From Leifsonia sp. Root227 (GTDB lineage: Bacteria; Actinomycetota; Actinomycetes; Actinomycetales; Microbacteriaceae): 64,000 nucleotides of DNA. Position numbers and translations under genes: made by a program. This document shows positions 1-7,366 of this stretch, one piece after another. The notes below the pieces were generated by a model. It saw only the letters and a list, made by a program, of their open reading frames with translations, had not been told where the DNA came from and made no database searches. The stretch covers positions 272,818-336,817 of the forward strand of contig NZ_LMIO01000001.1 in NCBI RefSeq assembly GCF_001428745.1, written 5' to 3'. Every line of letters begins with the position of its first letter. Positions within the stretch are counted from its first letter, which is position 1.

Positions 1-322
1 CCCTCCCGTCCGCGGGGTCCGGTCGGTTCTCGACGTAGCCGCGAGCCAGAAGATGTCCGGCGAGCTGGGCGGTGGCCTGCTTCGTGCGTCCTCCGCGCTC
101 CACCAGCGTCGAGAGGCGCGAACCTCCGGGGTCGACCGCTGCGAGCACCGATACGTGTGCGGCGCTGATGTCGGCGTATCCGGCATCGACCAAGCCCTCG
201 TCGAGGAACGCCATGAGTCGTTGGCGCGCCTGCCTCATCAGATCGCCGATCGGGCGCGGCCGCCCGGCAAGGGGATTGGTCAGGTCCTTGACTATCGCAG
301 CAGCATCGGGCATTTTAGTCAT
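1..322 (-). CDS. MarR family transcriptional regulator (partial, cut by window start)
   Basis: Reading leftward from ATG at 322 the frame stays open to the window edge, giving about 107 residues of the N-terminal part. It begins MTKMPDAAAIVKDL and contains a MarR winged-helix pattern: a recognition-helix region RTKQATAQLAGHLLARGYV followed by the wing motif DPADGR, as in ligand-responsive MarR repressors. A second in-frame ATG lies at 313. It is divergent from the alpha/beta hydrolase at 377. An 18-bp inverted repeat overlaps the start codon, which suggests autoregulation and possibly control of the neighbour. The C-terminal dimerisation helix lies outside the window. Confidence 0.85.
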   Translation of the reverse strand, partial: MTKMPDAAAIVKDLTNPLAGRPRPIGDLMRQARQRLMAFLDEGLVDAGYADISAAHVSVLAAVDPGGSRLSTLVERGGRTKQATAQLAGHLLARGYVENRPDPADGR

Positions 323-333
323 GTGCCTGACTA
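316..333. promoter_or_regulatory. Palindromic operator, probably for the adjacent MarR regulator
   Basis: Perfect inverted repeat TAGTCA-tgtgcc-TGACTA that covers the start codon of the leftward MarR gene and lies 44 bp before the rightward hydrolase start. Its size and placement fit a MarR dimer site; binding is inferred. Confidence 0.6.
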
Positions 334-376
334 TATCTCGAATCCGAGCCATCCTGAGTCGACCCGTGGACCCCGC

Positions 377-1219
377 ATGCGCGACCGATTCATCGTCGTG
401 AACGACTGCCGATTCCATGTGATCGAGGCCGGTAGCCGTCAGGCCGAGCCCGTGCTCCTTCTCCACGGCTTTCCGCAGCACGCGTACGCCTGGCGTCACC
501 TCATCGCTCCCCTCGCCGGCGACAGGCACGTGATCGCCATTGATCTGCGGGGATGCGGCTCCACGGACGCACCACGACGGGGGTACGACACGTCGCAGCG
601 AGTGGCCGACGTCATCGCACTCCTCGACGCGCTGAAGGTGGCCCGTGCCGATATCGTCGGGCACGATTGGGGAGCGTGGCTCGGGTTCCGGCTGGCGCTC
701 GACCACCCCGATCGGGTGCGACGACTGGTGTCCGTTTCGATGGTGCATCCCTGGGTCATGCAGCGCCATCTCATCCCTCACCTCTGGCGATGGTGGGTGA
801 CCGCGTTGTTCGAGATCCCGGGCGTCGGTGAGTGGGTCTTGCGTCGCCGTCCCGAGGTGGCGGGGTGGCTACTCGCCCGCGATGCCCCGGATCGCGGGCT
901 CTGGACGCACCAGCTCCGCACGATCTACTCAGGCCCGGCGGCGGAGCCGGCGCGCGCTTCGGCGGGGAGGCGCTTGCACACGCAGCTCGTGCTGCGTGAC
1001 ATTCCCCGGCTTCTGCTGGGAGTCGATCGGCGGCGTCCGTTCACGACGCCCACCGTGATCATCGGTGGGGACGGCGATGCGCTGCTGCCGCCGTCGGTGC
1101 TGACTGTTCCCTTGCGGCTGGCTGACCGCGTCACTGTTCGCGTGGTCCCCGGCGGCCACTTCCTGCTCGATGAGTCCCCCGAGGAGGTCCTGAACCTGAC
1201 GGTGCAGCATCTGCGATGA
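377..1219 (+). CDS. Alpha/beta hydrolase, epoxide hydrolase / dehalogenase type
   Basis: 280-residue alpha/beta-hydrolase fold enzyme. The oxyanion motif HGFP is at residues 30-33. The nucleophile elbow GHDWGA is near residue 95 and carries Asp rather than Ser, as in epoxide hydrolases and haloalkane/haloacetate dehalogenases. A late GGHFLLDE gives the catalytic His, and GGDGDALLP may supply the acid. The substrate is not predictable. The open frame extends upstream to 53, but MRDRFIVV at 377 begins the family homology and the upstream part is antisense to the MarR gene. It is probably controlled by that divergent MarR protein. The cap region (about residues 125-200) is short. Confidence 0.85.
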   Translation: MRDRFIVVNDCRFHVIEAGSRQAEPVLLLHGFPQHAYAWRHLIAPLAGDRHVIAIDLRGCGSTDAPRRGYDTSQRVADVIALLDALKVARADIVGHDWGAWLGFRLALDHPDRVRRLVSVSMVHPWVMQRHLIPHLWRWWVTALFEIPGVGEWVLRRRPEVAGWLLARDAPDRGLWTHQLRTIYSGPAAEPARASAGRRLHTQLVLRDIPRLLLGVDRRRPFTTPTVIIGGDGDALLPPSVLTVPLRLADRVTVRVVPGGHFLLDESPEEVLNLTVQHLR

Positions 1220-1227
1220 CCTCCACC

Positions 1228-1815
1228 TCAGTCGAGCGAGGGCTCACCCTCCGCTGGGTCGATGAGCTCTGCGATGACCGGCCGCAGCAGTTCCGCCACG
1301 GCGTCGGTGTGTTCGGGCCCGAGCCCATCCAGTTCCAGGATGTAGCGGCTTACCACCACGCCGATGGTCAGGGCGCCGACGAGGCCTGCTCGTGTGCGCG
1401 GGTGTGGTGCTGTCAGCTTCTCGGCCACAGCCGCCTGCTGCGCCCGCATCACCGACACGAGGTCGGATGCCGAACCGCGATCGGAGTGCACTGAGCGCAG
1501 CGCCGCAAGGAGCTCGACGGGCGGAGACGTGAGCTTCTCTTCGAGGGAGGCGACCAGGTTGGACGCGAGGACGCGGAGGTCTGCCGTGTCGTCCAGTTCG
1601 GGCTCGAGGCCGACGGCGCGTTCGTAGAGGTCGGCTTTCGAACCGAAGTTCCGAACGACGAGTGCTGGATCCGTTCGAGCCGCGGCGGCGATGTCGCGCA
1701 CCGTAGTCGATTCGTATCCACGCTCACTGAACAATCGTCGAGCTTCAGCGAGGATGCGGCGGTCGGTCTCCCTCCGCTGCTCTCGTCGCCTGTTCGCCGG
1801 TACGGGGGATGCCAT
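1228..1815 (-). CDS. TetR family transcriptional regulator
   Basis: 195 residues. The N-terminal helix-turn-helix (about residues 15-62) has the TetR pattern ILAEARRLFSERGYESTTVRDIA followed by VVRNFGSKADLYERAV. The C-terminal ligand/dimer half is variable and resembles TetR C-terminal domains seen in actinobacteria. It is divergent from the small membrane protein at 1914, and the intervening promoter has a palindrome between its -35 and -10 boxes. It converges on the hydrolase with an 8-bp gap. Ligand unknown. Confidence 0.88.
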   Translation of the reverse strand: MASPVPANRRREQRRETDRRILAEARRLFSERGYESTTVRDIAAAARTDPALVVRNFGSKADLYERAVGLEPELDDTADLRVLASNLVASLEEKLTSPPVELLAALRSVHSDRGSASDLVSVMRAQQAAVAEKLTAPHPRTRAGLVGALTIGVVVSRYILELDGLGPEHTDAVAELLRPVIAELIDPAEGEPSLD

Positions 1816-1834
1816 GCATTTGAGTTTACCGCTG

Positions 1835-1862
1835 TTGACTGAAGCGCTTCGTCGGCTATTCT
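1835..1862 (+). promoter_or_regulatory. Sigma-70-like promoter with embedded palindrome
   Basis: TTGACT (1835-1840) and TATTCT (1857-1862) are 16 bp apart. The 10-bp palindrome GAAGCGCTTC (1841-1850) sits in the spacer, a classical position for a TetR-type repressor. It would drive the gene at 1914; the divergent TetR gene is the likely source of the repressor. Confidence 0.5.
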
Positions 1863-1913
1863 TGGCTCGATCAACAATTGATGACTGAAAGATGGAATTC
1901 GCGAGGAGGATCC

Positions 1914-2195
1914 ATGATTCAGACGCTCGTCCTGGGCTTGGCCGGAGGGGTGCTCGTCGCGAATGGCATCCCTCACTTCGTGAAGGGCATCACGAAGGAG
2001 CATTTTCCGACACCGTTCGGCGGCTCTCCGGTCGTCAACCTGGTCGGCGGGTGGGTGATGCTCGTCGGCGGTGGAGCAAGCCTGGGCTTCGCGGACCTGG
2101 GCGGGCAGCCCGTCGGATGGGTCGCCGTGGCGGTGGGGGCGCTCTGTATGGGTCTGTTCCACGCATCCATCGGAGCCTTCGGCCGGCGCGACTAG
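1914..2195 (+). CDS. Small hydrophobic membrane protein, unknown function
   Basis: 93 residues, start chosen at ATG 1914 behind a strong GAGGAGG ribosome site (about 1903-1909); an upstream in-frame ATG at 1878 lacks one. Glycine-rich hydrophobic stretches near residues 3-20, 38-58 and 65-85 suggest two or three membrane helices. Polar loop includes GITKEHFPTPFGGSP. No family assigned with certainty. The end overlaps the convergent gene by 4 bp. Likely repressed by the divergent TetR protein, by analogy with TetR-neighbour membrane proteins. Confidence 0.7.
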   Translation: MIQTLVLGLAGGVLVANGIPHFVKGITKEHFPTPFGGSPVVNLVGGWVMLVGGGASLGFADLGGQPVGWVAVAVGALCMGLFHASIGAFGRRD

Positions 2196-2911
2196 ACGAG
2201 TCGGACCGCTGGGGCCACCCTGGCGCTTCCGATGCCTCGGTCGGCCTTGCCCAACCGGAACCGAACCTTCCCTTTGAGAACGGTGCCGGACGCCACCTGC
2301 CCGTCGACGAGGGGTTCACCGGGAAACAGGGTGAACGTCCACGTGACGTTGTCGTCGCTGTCGGGGATCGATCCTGGTTCGGATTGAAGGAGGCGCGCAC
2401 CCCAGAGCTGCCGGGTCATGGCAGCACGAGTGTCGACGCCGTCGACCTCGAAGCGCTCGCCGGGGGACCGCGCGATGTCGTCGTAGCTTCCGCCGGCGAG
2501 ACCATACGAACCCACGACGGAGACGAACGGCGTCCACGGCAGGGTCGGCACAGTGAGATCGACGCCGGGATCGAGCGACGGATCGACGAAGTCCGATGTC
2601 AACCCGGAGTGTTGACTCGCGCGAACCGCGTCGGGAACCCGTCCTCGCGTGTCCAGATGATGGGGCGACGGCACGAGAAGGATGCCGAACTCGACGTCTC
2701 CGGCGAAGCGGAACCCGTCGAAACGAGCACGGAGCTGGGCTTCGACGTGCGCCGCCCCCTCCCACGCGTCGTCGTCCATGAGGTCGGCGATGGCGTCCAG
2801 CGGCGAGGGAAGACCTGACGTCTCGACGAGGTCCCTGATCGCCGGGGCCGTGATCCATCCCGATCGCTGCAGACGGGCGAGCTCGCGCTCTCGATAGTCT
2901 GACGTCACCAT
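2192..2911 (-). CDS. Hypothetical protein, 239 residues
   Basis: Codon-consistent soluble protein starting MVTSDYRERELARLQRSGWI with no signal peptide or membrane segment. The first 45 residues are helical and look like a small DNA/protein-binding lead (LARLQRSGWITAPAIRDLV). The rest has beta-rich patterns such as TPFVSVVGSYGLAGGSYDDIARSPGE and a C-terminal KGKVRFRLGKADRGIGSARV. I do not recognise the family. It lies 12 bp downstream of the crotonase-like gene on the same strand, so it is probably co-transcribed with it. Confidence 0.65.
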   Translation of the reverse strand: MVTSDYRERELARLQRSGWITAPAIRDLVETSGLPSPLDAIADLMDDDAWEGAAHVEAQLRARFDGFRFAGDVEFGILLVPSPHHLDTRGRVPDAVRASQHSGLTSDFVDPSLDPGVDLTVPTLPWTPFVSVVGSYGLAGGSYDDIARSPGERFEVDGVDTRAAMTRQLWGARLLQSEPGSIPDSDDNVTWTFTLFPGEPLVDGQVASGTVLKGKVRFRLGKADRGIGSARVAPAVRLV

Positions 2912-2923
2912 CCGACGATCCTG

Positions 2924-3724
2924 TCACCCGAAGATCTTGTCTGCCGATATACCCAGCATCTCGCTCGAGAGCTGCACTCCGAAGTCCTCGGAGACCCTGC
3001 GCCTCCACGGGCGCGAGACGATGGCGTGCGTGAAGCGCCGCGCGGCGCGGGGCTGCTTCATGATGAGCGCCGCCAGCTCGTGGGCACGATCCATGATCTG
3101 GTCTCGCGGCACGATCTCGTTGACCAGACCGAGCTCCAGCGCCGTATGCGCGTCCACCGGTGCGCCCGTGTAGAGATGATAGGCGGCACGCTTGGTGCCG
3201 AGAGTCTCCTGCAGCGCCAGACCGAGCCCGTCTCCCGGCGCGGTCGCGGCCGCGAAGTGCCCGTCGGAGAACACGACATCGTCGGTGGCGATCGTCAGAT
3301 CGGCCATCAGCGCGAACTCGGTGTGGAATCGGCTCGGTCCATTGATCGCGGCGATGGTCGGGACGTCAATCGCGTGCACGAAGTTCTCGATCAGCTTCAG
3401 GCCCTCGTAGTAGGTGTTGTACGCGAACTGGTCGGTGGCGCCTTCCGGTTGGAGTCGGCTCAGGTCGTCGGCATTGGGAAAGTCGAGAAAGAGATCGCCC
3501 GTTCCGGTGATGATGATCACCTCGTTGGCCGGGTCACCGCCGATCTCTCGCCACGCATTGCCCCATGCGCGGTGCACGTCGAGGTTGAATCGAGCCGGCC
3601 CACCGTCCGTGTGCAGGCGAAGCGTCAGGACGCCATCGTGCCTGTCCATGACGAAGTAGTCGGCGAACTCGAGGGAGTAGTGCTCGAACACGGGCTGACC
3701 CGCGACCGGGTGACGAGTGGGCAT
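2924..3724 (-). CDS. Enoyl-CoA hydratase/isomerase (crotonase) family protein
   Basis: 266 residues with the crotonase core: ITGTGDLFLDFPNADDL, then AAINGPSRFHTEFALMADLTIATDDVVFSD, and a C-terminal helical part with LGLVNEIVPRDQI. The usual glycine-rich oxyanion loop (G-x-x-x-G-G-G) is replaced by GPSRFHTE, and no clear catalytic Glu pair is visible, so it may be a divergent or non-canonical member. ATG at 3724 was chosen because AGGAAGG lies 8 bp upstream; the longer frame to 3811 reads through the TetR operators. Divergent from the TetR gene at 3854, which probably represses it. Confidence 0.8.
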   Translation of the reverse strand: MPTRHPVAGQPVFEHYSLEFADYFVMDRHDGVLTLRLHTDGGPARFNLDVHRAWGNAWREIGGDPANEVIIITGTGDLFLDFPNADDLSRLQPEGATDQFAYNTYYEGLKLIENFVHAIDVPTIAAINGPSRFHTEFALMADLTIATDDVVFSDGHFAAATAPGDGLGLALQETLGTKRAAYHLYTGAPVDAHTALELGLVNEIVPRDQIMDRAHELAALIMKQPRAARRFTHAIVSRPWRRRVSEDFGVQLSSEMLGISADKIFG

Positions 3725-3754
3725 TGGGTGGCCTTCCTGATGATTATCGATGTG

Positions 3755-3797
3755 CGGAGCAGTGCTCCGTACATCAGAGTACGGAGCAGCGCTCCGG
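3755..3797. promoter_or_regulatory. Two tandem TetR-type operators
   Basis: A perfect 7-1-7 palindrome CGGAGCA-G-TGCTCCG lies at 3755-3769. A 6/7 copy CGGAGCA-G-CGCTCCG lies at 3782-3796, 27 bp further on. CCGTAC-atcaga-GTACGG (3767-3784) links the two. They lie between the divergent crotonase-like and TetR genes, as expected for autoregulated TetR binding. Confidence 0.7.
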
Positions 3798-3853
3798 AGA
3801 TCAAGTGCCATCGACTAAGATCATCCCGACATGAACGACCGGACTGAGACTCA

Positions 3854-4465
3854 GTGACCGAGAGCGGCGATGTCGGCTGGTCGGCCGCCCGTGCCCACGC
3901 GGCGCGAAATCGGGACAGACTTCTGCAGAGTGCCGCAGAGGTCTTCGCGCGCGACGGCGTGAATGCCTCGCTTCGCGACGTCGCGAGACGGGCCGGCGTC
4001 GGAATCGGAACCCTCTACAGGCGCTTCGAATCGCGCGAGGCCGTGCTGGCAGCCTTGCTCGCGGACAGTTTCGCGTCGCTCAATGCTCTCCGCGCCGAGC
4101 TCGAATCGCGCGACGACGCCACCGGGTCTTTGATCGAGTGGTTGAGCGCGCTCACCGACGAGATGCGCGCGTTCCCCGGAGTTCCGGACTTGGTCGTCAG
4201 GGCGATGGTCGACGACGACTCACGACTCCATGAGCTTTGTCGGAACATGGCCAGAACCGGAGGTGCGCTGCTTGCTCGTGCGCAGTCCAGCGGAGGCATC
4301 CGCTCCGATCTGACGATCGCCGACCTGCTCAGGGTGTCGGCCGCGATCGCGACGATCGAAGAGCAGGGCGCAGAACGGCGGAAGTCCGACGAGTCGACGG
4401 CATCACCCACGGCATCCCGGATGCTCGACATCGTCCTCGATGGCCTCCGCCCGCGGTCGCCCTGA
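3854..4465 (+). CDS. TetR/AcrR family transcriptional regulator
   Basis: 203 residues. The N-terminal HTH at about residues 17-65 reads LLQSAAEVFARDGVNASLRDVARRAGVGIGTLYRRFESREAV in pieces. The C-terminal half, with LRAELESRDDATGSLIEWL, resembles the common actinobacterial TetR ligand domain. Two palindromic operators stand between it and the divergent crotonase-like gene, so it probably represses both. The start at 3854 gives a full HTH arm; the codon is GTG. Confidence 0.88.
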   Translation: MTESGDVGWSAARAHAARNRDRLLQSAAEVFARDGVNASLRDVARRAGVGIGTLYRRFESREAVLAALLADSFASLNALRAELESRDDATGSLIEWLSALTDEMRAFPGVPDLVVRAMVDDDSRLHELCRNMARTGGALLARAQSSGGIRSDLTIADLLRVSAAIATIEEQGAERRKSDESTASPTASRMLDIVLDGLRPRSP

Positions 4466-4513
4466 CCCTCTGCCGCGGCCCTCGCCACCCAATCCCGCTC
4501 CGAGGGGATGGTC

Positions 4514-5098
4514 TCAGTGCGAATCGCCGCGGATGCCCGCGGTATCCGTGCGCTCGAGTCCCCTCAGATACGCGCCGAGCACCTGCCGCGCATCGACGGG
4601 GGCGGCGCGAGCTGCTCTGTACATCAGCAGGGCATCGACCAGTCCGACCAGGTCGCTGGCGTGGGCTGCCGCATCCGAGATGCCGGCAGCGGTCAAGACC
4701 TCCTGGGCGGCGACGTTCAACCGGGACCGAACGGGGGCGCCGACGGTGAGTCTCGATCGCAGCTCTTCGTCGTCCCGCAGTTCGAACAGGAGCGCGAACC
4801 GGGCGGCCTGCGCATCCTCGCGCAGGGCCAGGCGGTCGAGGAAGCCCACGGCGACGTGTGTCGCCTCCTCGGTGGAGAGAACGGTCGGCACGACGAGGAC
4901 GCTCACATCCTCCTCGGTGTATGCGGCGAGACGATCGACGACCAGGGCCGTCAGCTCGTAGCGGGTTCTCGCGTAATACGACGTCGACCCGGCAGCGAGC
5001 CCGGCCTCGACATCGACAGCGCGATGCGTCATGGCGCGGATCCCCTGCTGCGCAATGAGCCGCACCGCAGCATCCGCGATCTGTTCGCGTCTCGTCAT
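4514..5098 (-). CDS. TetR family transcriptional regulator
   Basis: 194 residues from ATG 5098 (MTRREQIADAAVRLIAQQG), preceded by GGTGAGG; a GTG three codons upstream is also in frame. HTH at residues 3-50 includes GIRAMTHRAVDVEAGLAAGSTSYYARTRYEL. It is divergent from the NAD(P)-binding protein at 5175. The perfect palindrome at 5135-5152 lies between the two starts and is the likely operator for both. Converges on the previous TetR gene with a 48-bp gap. Confidence 0.88.
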   Translation of the reverse strand: MTRREQIADAAVRLIAQQGIRAMTHRAVDVEAGLAAGSTSYYARTRYELTALVVDRLAAYTEEDVSVLVVPTVLSTEEATHVAVGFLDRLALREDAQAARFALLFELRDDEELRSRLTVGAPVRSRLNVAAQEVLTAAGISDAAAHASDLVGLVDALLMYRAARAAPVDARQVLGAYLRGLERTDTAGIRGDSH

Positions 5099-5134
5099 GT
5101 ACCTCACCCGTTCGTGCCTCTACAATCATAGAGA

Positions 5135-5152
5135 CCTCTACATTTGTAGAGG
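5135..5152. promoter_or_regulatory. Palindromic TetR-type operator
   Basis: CCTCTACA-TT-TGTAGAGG, perfect 8-2-8 inverted repeat in the divergent TetR/reductase gap. A second half-like copy, CTCTA-caatca-TAGAG, lies at 5118-5133. The strong symmetry supports a repressor site; which protein binds is inferred from position. Confidence 0.65.
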
Positions 5153-5174
5153 ATGATCGAGGAAGGAGTCGCGC

Positions 5175-5951
5175 ATGAAGGTTGCTGTCGTCGGGGGAGG
5201 GCTTTCCGGCCACGCGATCGCTCGAGCGATCGCCGCCAGGGGTGCATCTCCCGTGCTGTTCTCGCGCTCGACAGGGTTCGACGTGACCCGGGATGACGCG
5301 ATGCTCCGGTTGCGCGACGCGGACGTGATCGTCGAAGCGACCGGACGATTCACCACCAGCCGTTCGATCGCCACACGGTTCTTCACGCAATCGACTCGGG
5401 CGGTGGCCGCCGCAGCGAACGCGGTGGGTGCGCGGCATGTGCTCCTCTCCATCGTCAACTGCGAACGTGCAGAGGTGCAGGGGTACGGGTACTTCGCCGG
5501 CAAGCGAGCGCAGGAGGAGGCCGCCAGGGACCTGAGCCGTGACCTCGCCATCGTGCGTACAACGCAGTGGTTCGAATTCGCAGGTCAGACACTCGAAAGG
5601 ATGGGGCTCGGTCCAGTGGGGCTCGTGCCGCGAATGCTCATCCAGCCTGTCGCTCTCGACGCCGTCGCCGCGGTCGTAGCAGACGCCGCAGTGGAACCAA
5701 AGACTGTCGTCCAGCGAGAGGTGGCCGGCCCAGAGATCATGACCCTCGCAGAGATGACCAGAAGGGTCAGGCCGACGAAAGTCGTGCGCATCCCCCTGCT
5801 CCTGCCTGGGCCGACCTGGAGGGCGATCCGACACGGTGCCTTGCTGCCCTCCCAGGATGCCGCCATCGTCGGACCGACGTTCTCGGACTGGCTTGCTCAC
5901 GATCGGACGCACGCCGAGGCCGATGGCATCGGAGATGCTTCGTCGGCCTGA
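5175..5951 (+). CDS. NAD(P)-binding NmrA/SDR-like protein
   Basis: 258 residues. Rossmann start MKVAVVGGGLSGHAIARAIAARG, then a nucleotide-sugar-epimerase-like core: ARHVLLSIVNCERAEVQGYGYFAGKRAQEE with a Y-x3-K pattern, and LAIVRTTQWFEF typical of NmrA-like atypical SDR proteins. AGGAAGGAG stands upstream of ATG 5175. It may reduce a small quinone or carbonyl or act as a redox sensor; nothing here fixes a substrate. Probably repressed by the divergent TetR protein. Confidence 0.8.
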   Translation: MKVAVVGGGLSGHAIARAIAARGASPVLFSRSTGFDVTRDDAMLRLRDADVIVEATGRFTTSRSIATRFFTQSTRAVAAAANAVGARHVLLSIVNCERAEVQGYGYFAGKRAQEEAARDLSRDLAIVRTTQWFEFAGQTLERMGLGPVGLVPRMLIQPVALDAVAAVVADAAVEPKTVVQREVAGPEIMTLAEMTRRVRPTKVVRIPLLLPGPTWRAIRHGALLPSQDAAIVGPTFSDWLAHDRTHAEADGIGDASSA

Positions 5952-6002
5952 GGCCGGGCTCACACGGCTGACGCGCGCCGGTCCACGGGACGGGTGCCTT
6001 GC

Positions 6003-6047
6003 ACAGGCTTATTTTATGACTTACGATAAGTCATGAAATAAGCCTGT
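6003..6047. promoter_or_regulatory. 45-bp near-perfect palindromic operator for the ROK regulator
   Basis: Two 21-bp arms around a CGA centre with a single mismatch (20/21). The inner part ATGACTTA-cga-TAAGTCAT is perfect, and the outer part begins ACAGGCTTATTT. It ends 8 bp before the first possible ATG of the ROK gene. AT-rich inverted repeats of this kind are typical ROK repressor sites; autoregulation is inferred. Confidence 0.7.
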
Positions 6048-6067
6048 CACTGTCGATGGAGACTCCC

Positions 6068-7324
6068 GTGAAAGAACTCACCACCCGTGATCTGAGGAAG
6101 CGCAACCGATCACGCGTTCTGCGCTTGATCGTTCGCGACGGGGAGACCTCACGGCGGCATCTGGCCGCCGCGCTCGGCCTGTCGCTCGCGACGGTGACGA
6201 ACGTGGTCGCCGATCTGGTCGGCGAGGGTCTCGTCAGAGAGTCCGGCGCGTTTCCGTCGGATGGCGGCCGCCCGACCGCCATGCTCTCGGCGAACCCGGA
6301 GGGCGCATACTTCGTCGGGGCGTCAGTCCGCGAGGACGGAGCCACGGCGGTGATCCTCGATTTGAGCCTGTCCGTGATCGCGCGAGTCGATCGGGTCGCT
6401 GGAGCGTTCTCCGATCCGGAGGCAATGGCTGCGACCGTGACCGAGGCGATCGATGAGGCCATCCGCGCCGTCGACCGTCCTGCGGCGATCTATGGTGTCG
6501 GTCTGGGAATGCCAGGGCTCATCCAGGTGAAGGGTGACTCGTGGTCAGGCGCCGCCGACTACGTGATGACCAGCAACGGATACGGCCAAGGGCTCGGCTG
6601 GGCGACCACCCCGACCAGCGTGAGCCGGATCTACGAACATGCCGACCTTCCGACGTTCGCCGACAACGGTGCGAAGACCCAGGCGATGGCAGAGTCGTGG
6701 TTCGGCGCGGCTCGAGAGCTGGACGACGTGCTCATCGCCCTCGTCGGTCGCGGGCTCGGGCTCGGCATCATCAGCGACGGCCGGCTGCTCCGCGGCTCTG
6801 TGATGGGTGCCGGCGAATGGGGGCACACGAAGATCTCCACGGGAGGACCGACCTGCAGCTGTGGCAGCAGGGGGTGTCTCGGCACGTACATCGGCGCAGG
6901 CGGAATCGCCCGCAGGTGGCGCGAGGCCGGCGGGCAGCCGGCGGATGATCTGTCCACGGCCGTCGACGACCTCATCGCCTCGGCGAGCTCAGGAGACGAG
7001 CGTGCGGCAGGCGTTCTCACAGAGACGATCGAGCTTCTCGGGCTCGGCCTGTCGAACATCGTGAATCTGTTCAATCCGGAGCGAATCGTTCTGGGCGGAT
7101 GGGTCGGCCTGAAGCTGACCGGGTTCGACCTCGCCGCCATCACCGGGGCGACGCGCCAGCGCTCGCTTCCCCAGCTGGCCTCCGGATTCGACTTCGTCCC
7201 GGCCGCACTCGGCCGCGACTCGAGCGCTCAGGGCGCCGCACTGCTCGCGTTGGAGAGCCTCATCGACCATCCGGTCCGCAGGACAGTGACGGCTGATTCC
7301 GACCTCATCACCGTGACCCACTGA
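6068..7324 (+). CDS. ROK family transcriptional regulator
   Basis: About 418 residues. An N-terminal winged HTH (LTTRDLRKRNRSRVLRLIV ... GLSLATVTNVVADLVGEGLV) is followed by the ROK sugar-kinase-like domain. That domain has DNGAKTQAMAE, GAGEWGHTKI and the zinc-binding CSCGSRGCLGTYIG. GTG 6068 was chosen because GGAG lies 6 bp upstream; in-frame ATG 6056 is also possible but directly abuts the palindrome without a ribosome site. It heads the aldolase/ABC importer cluster and probably represses it in response to a sugar-like ligand. Confidence 0.88.
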   Translation: MKELTTRDLRKRNRSRVLRLIVRDGETSRRHLAAALGLSLATVTNVVADLVGEGLVRESGAFPSDGGRPTAMLSANPEGAYFVGASVREDGATAVILDLSLSVIARVDRVAGAFSDPEAMAATVTEAIDEAIRAVDRPAAIYGVGLGMPGLIQVKGDSWSGAADYVMTSNGYGQGLGWATTPTSVSRIYEHADLPTFADNGAKTQAMAESWFGAARELDDVLIALVGRGLGLGIISDGRLLRGSVMGAGEWGHTKISTGGPTCSCGSRGCLGTYIGAGGIARRWREAGGQPADDLSTAVDDLIASASSGDERAAGVLTETIELLGLGLSNIVNLFNPERIVLGGWVGLKLTGFDLAAITGATRQRSLPQLASGFDFVPAALGRDSSAQGAALLALESLIDHPVRRTVTADSDLITVTH

Positions 7325-7366
7325 CCCGCTCGACCACCCACGACCACCACACGAAAGGAACCGCGA

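Noticed and set aside
53-376. Upstream part of the hydrolase frame
   Set aside because: It is antisense to the MarR gene and shows no hydrolase features; homology begins at 377.
3725-3811. Longer N-terminus of the crotonase-like gene
   Set aside because: It would read through both TetR operators, and a strong ribosome site stands before ATG 3724.
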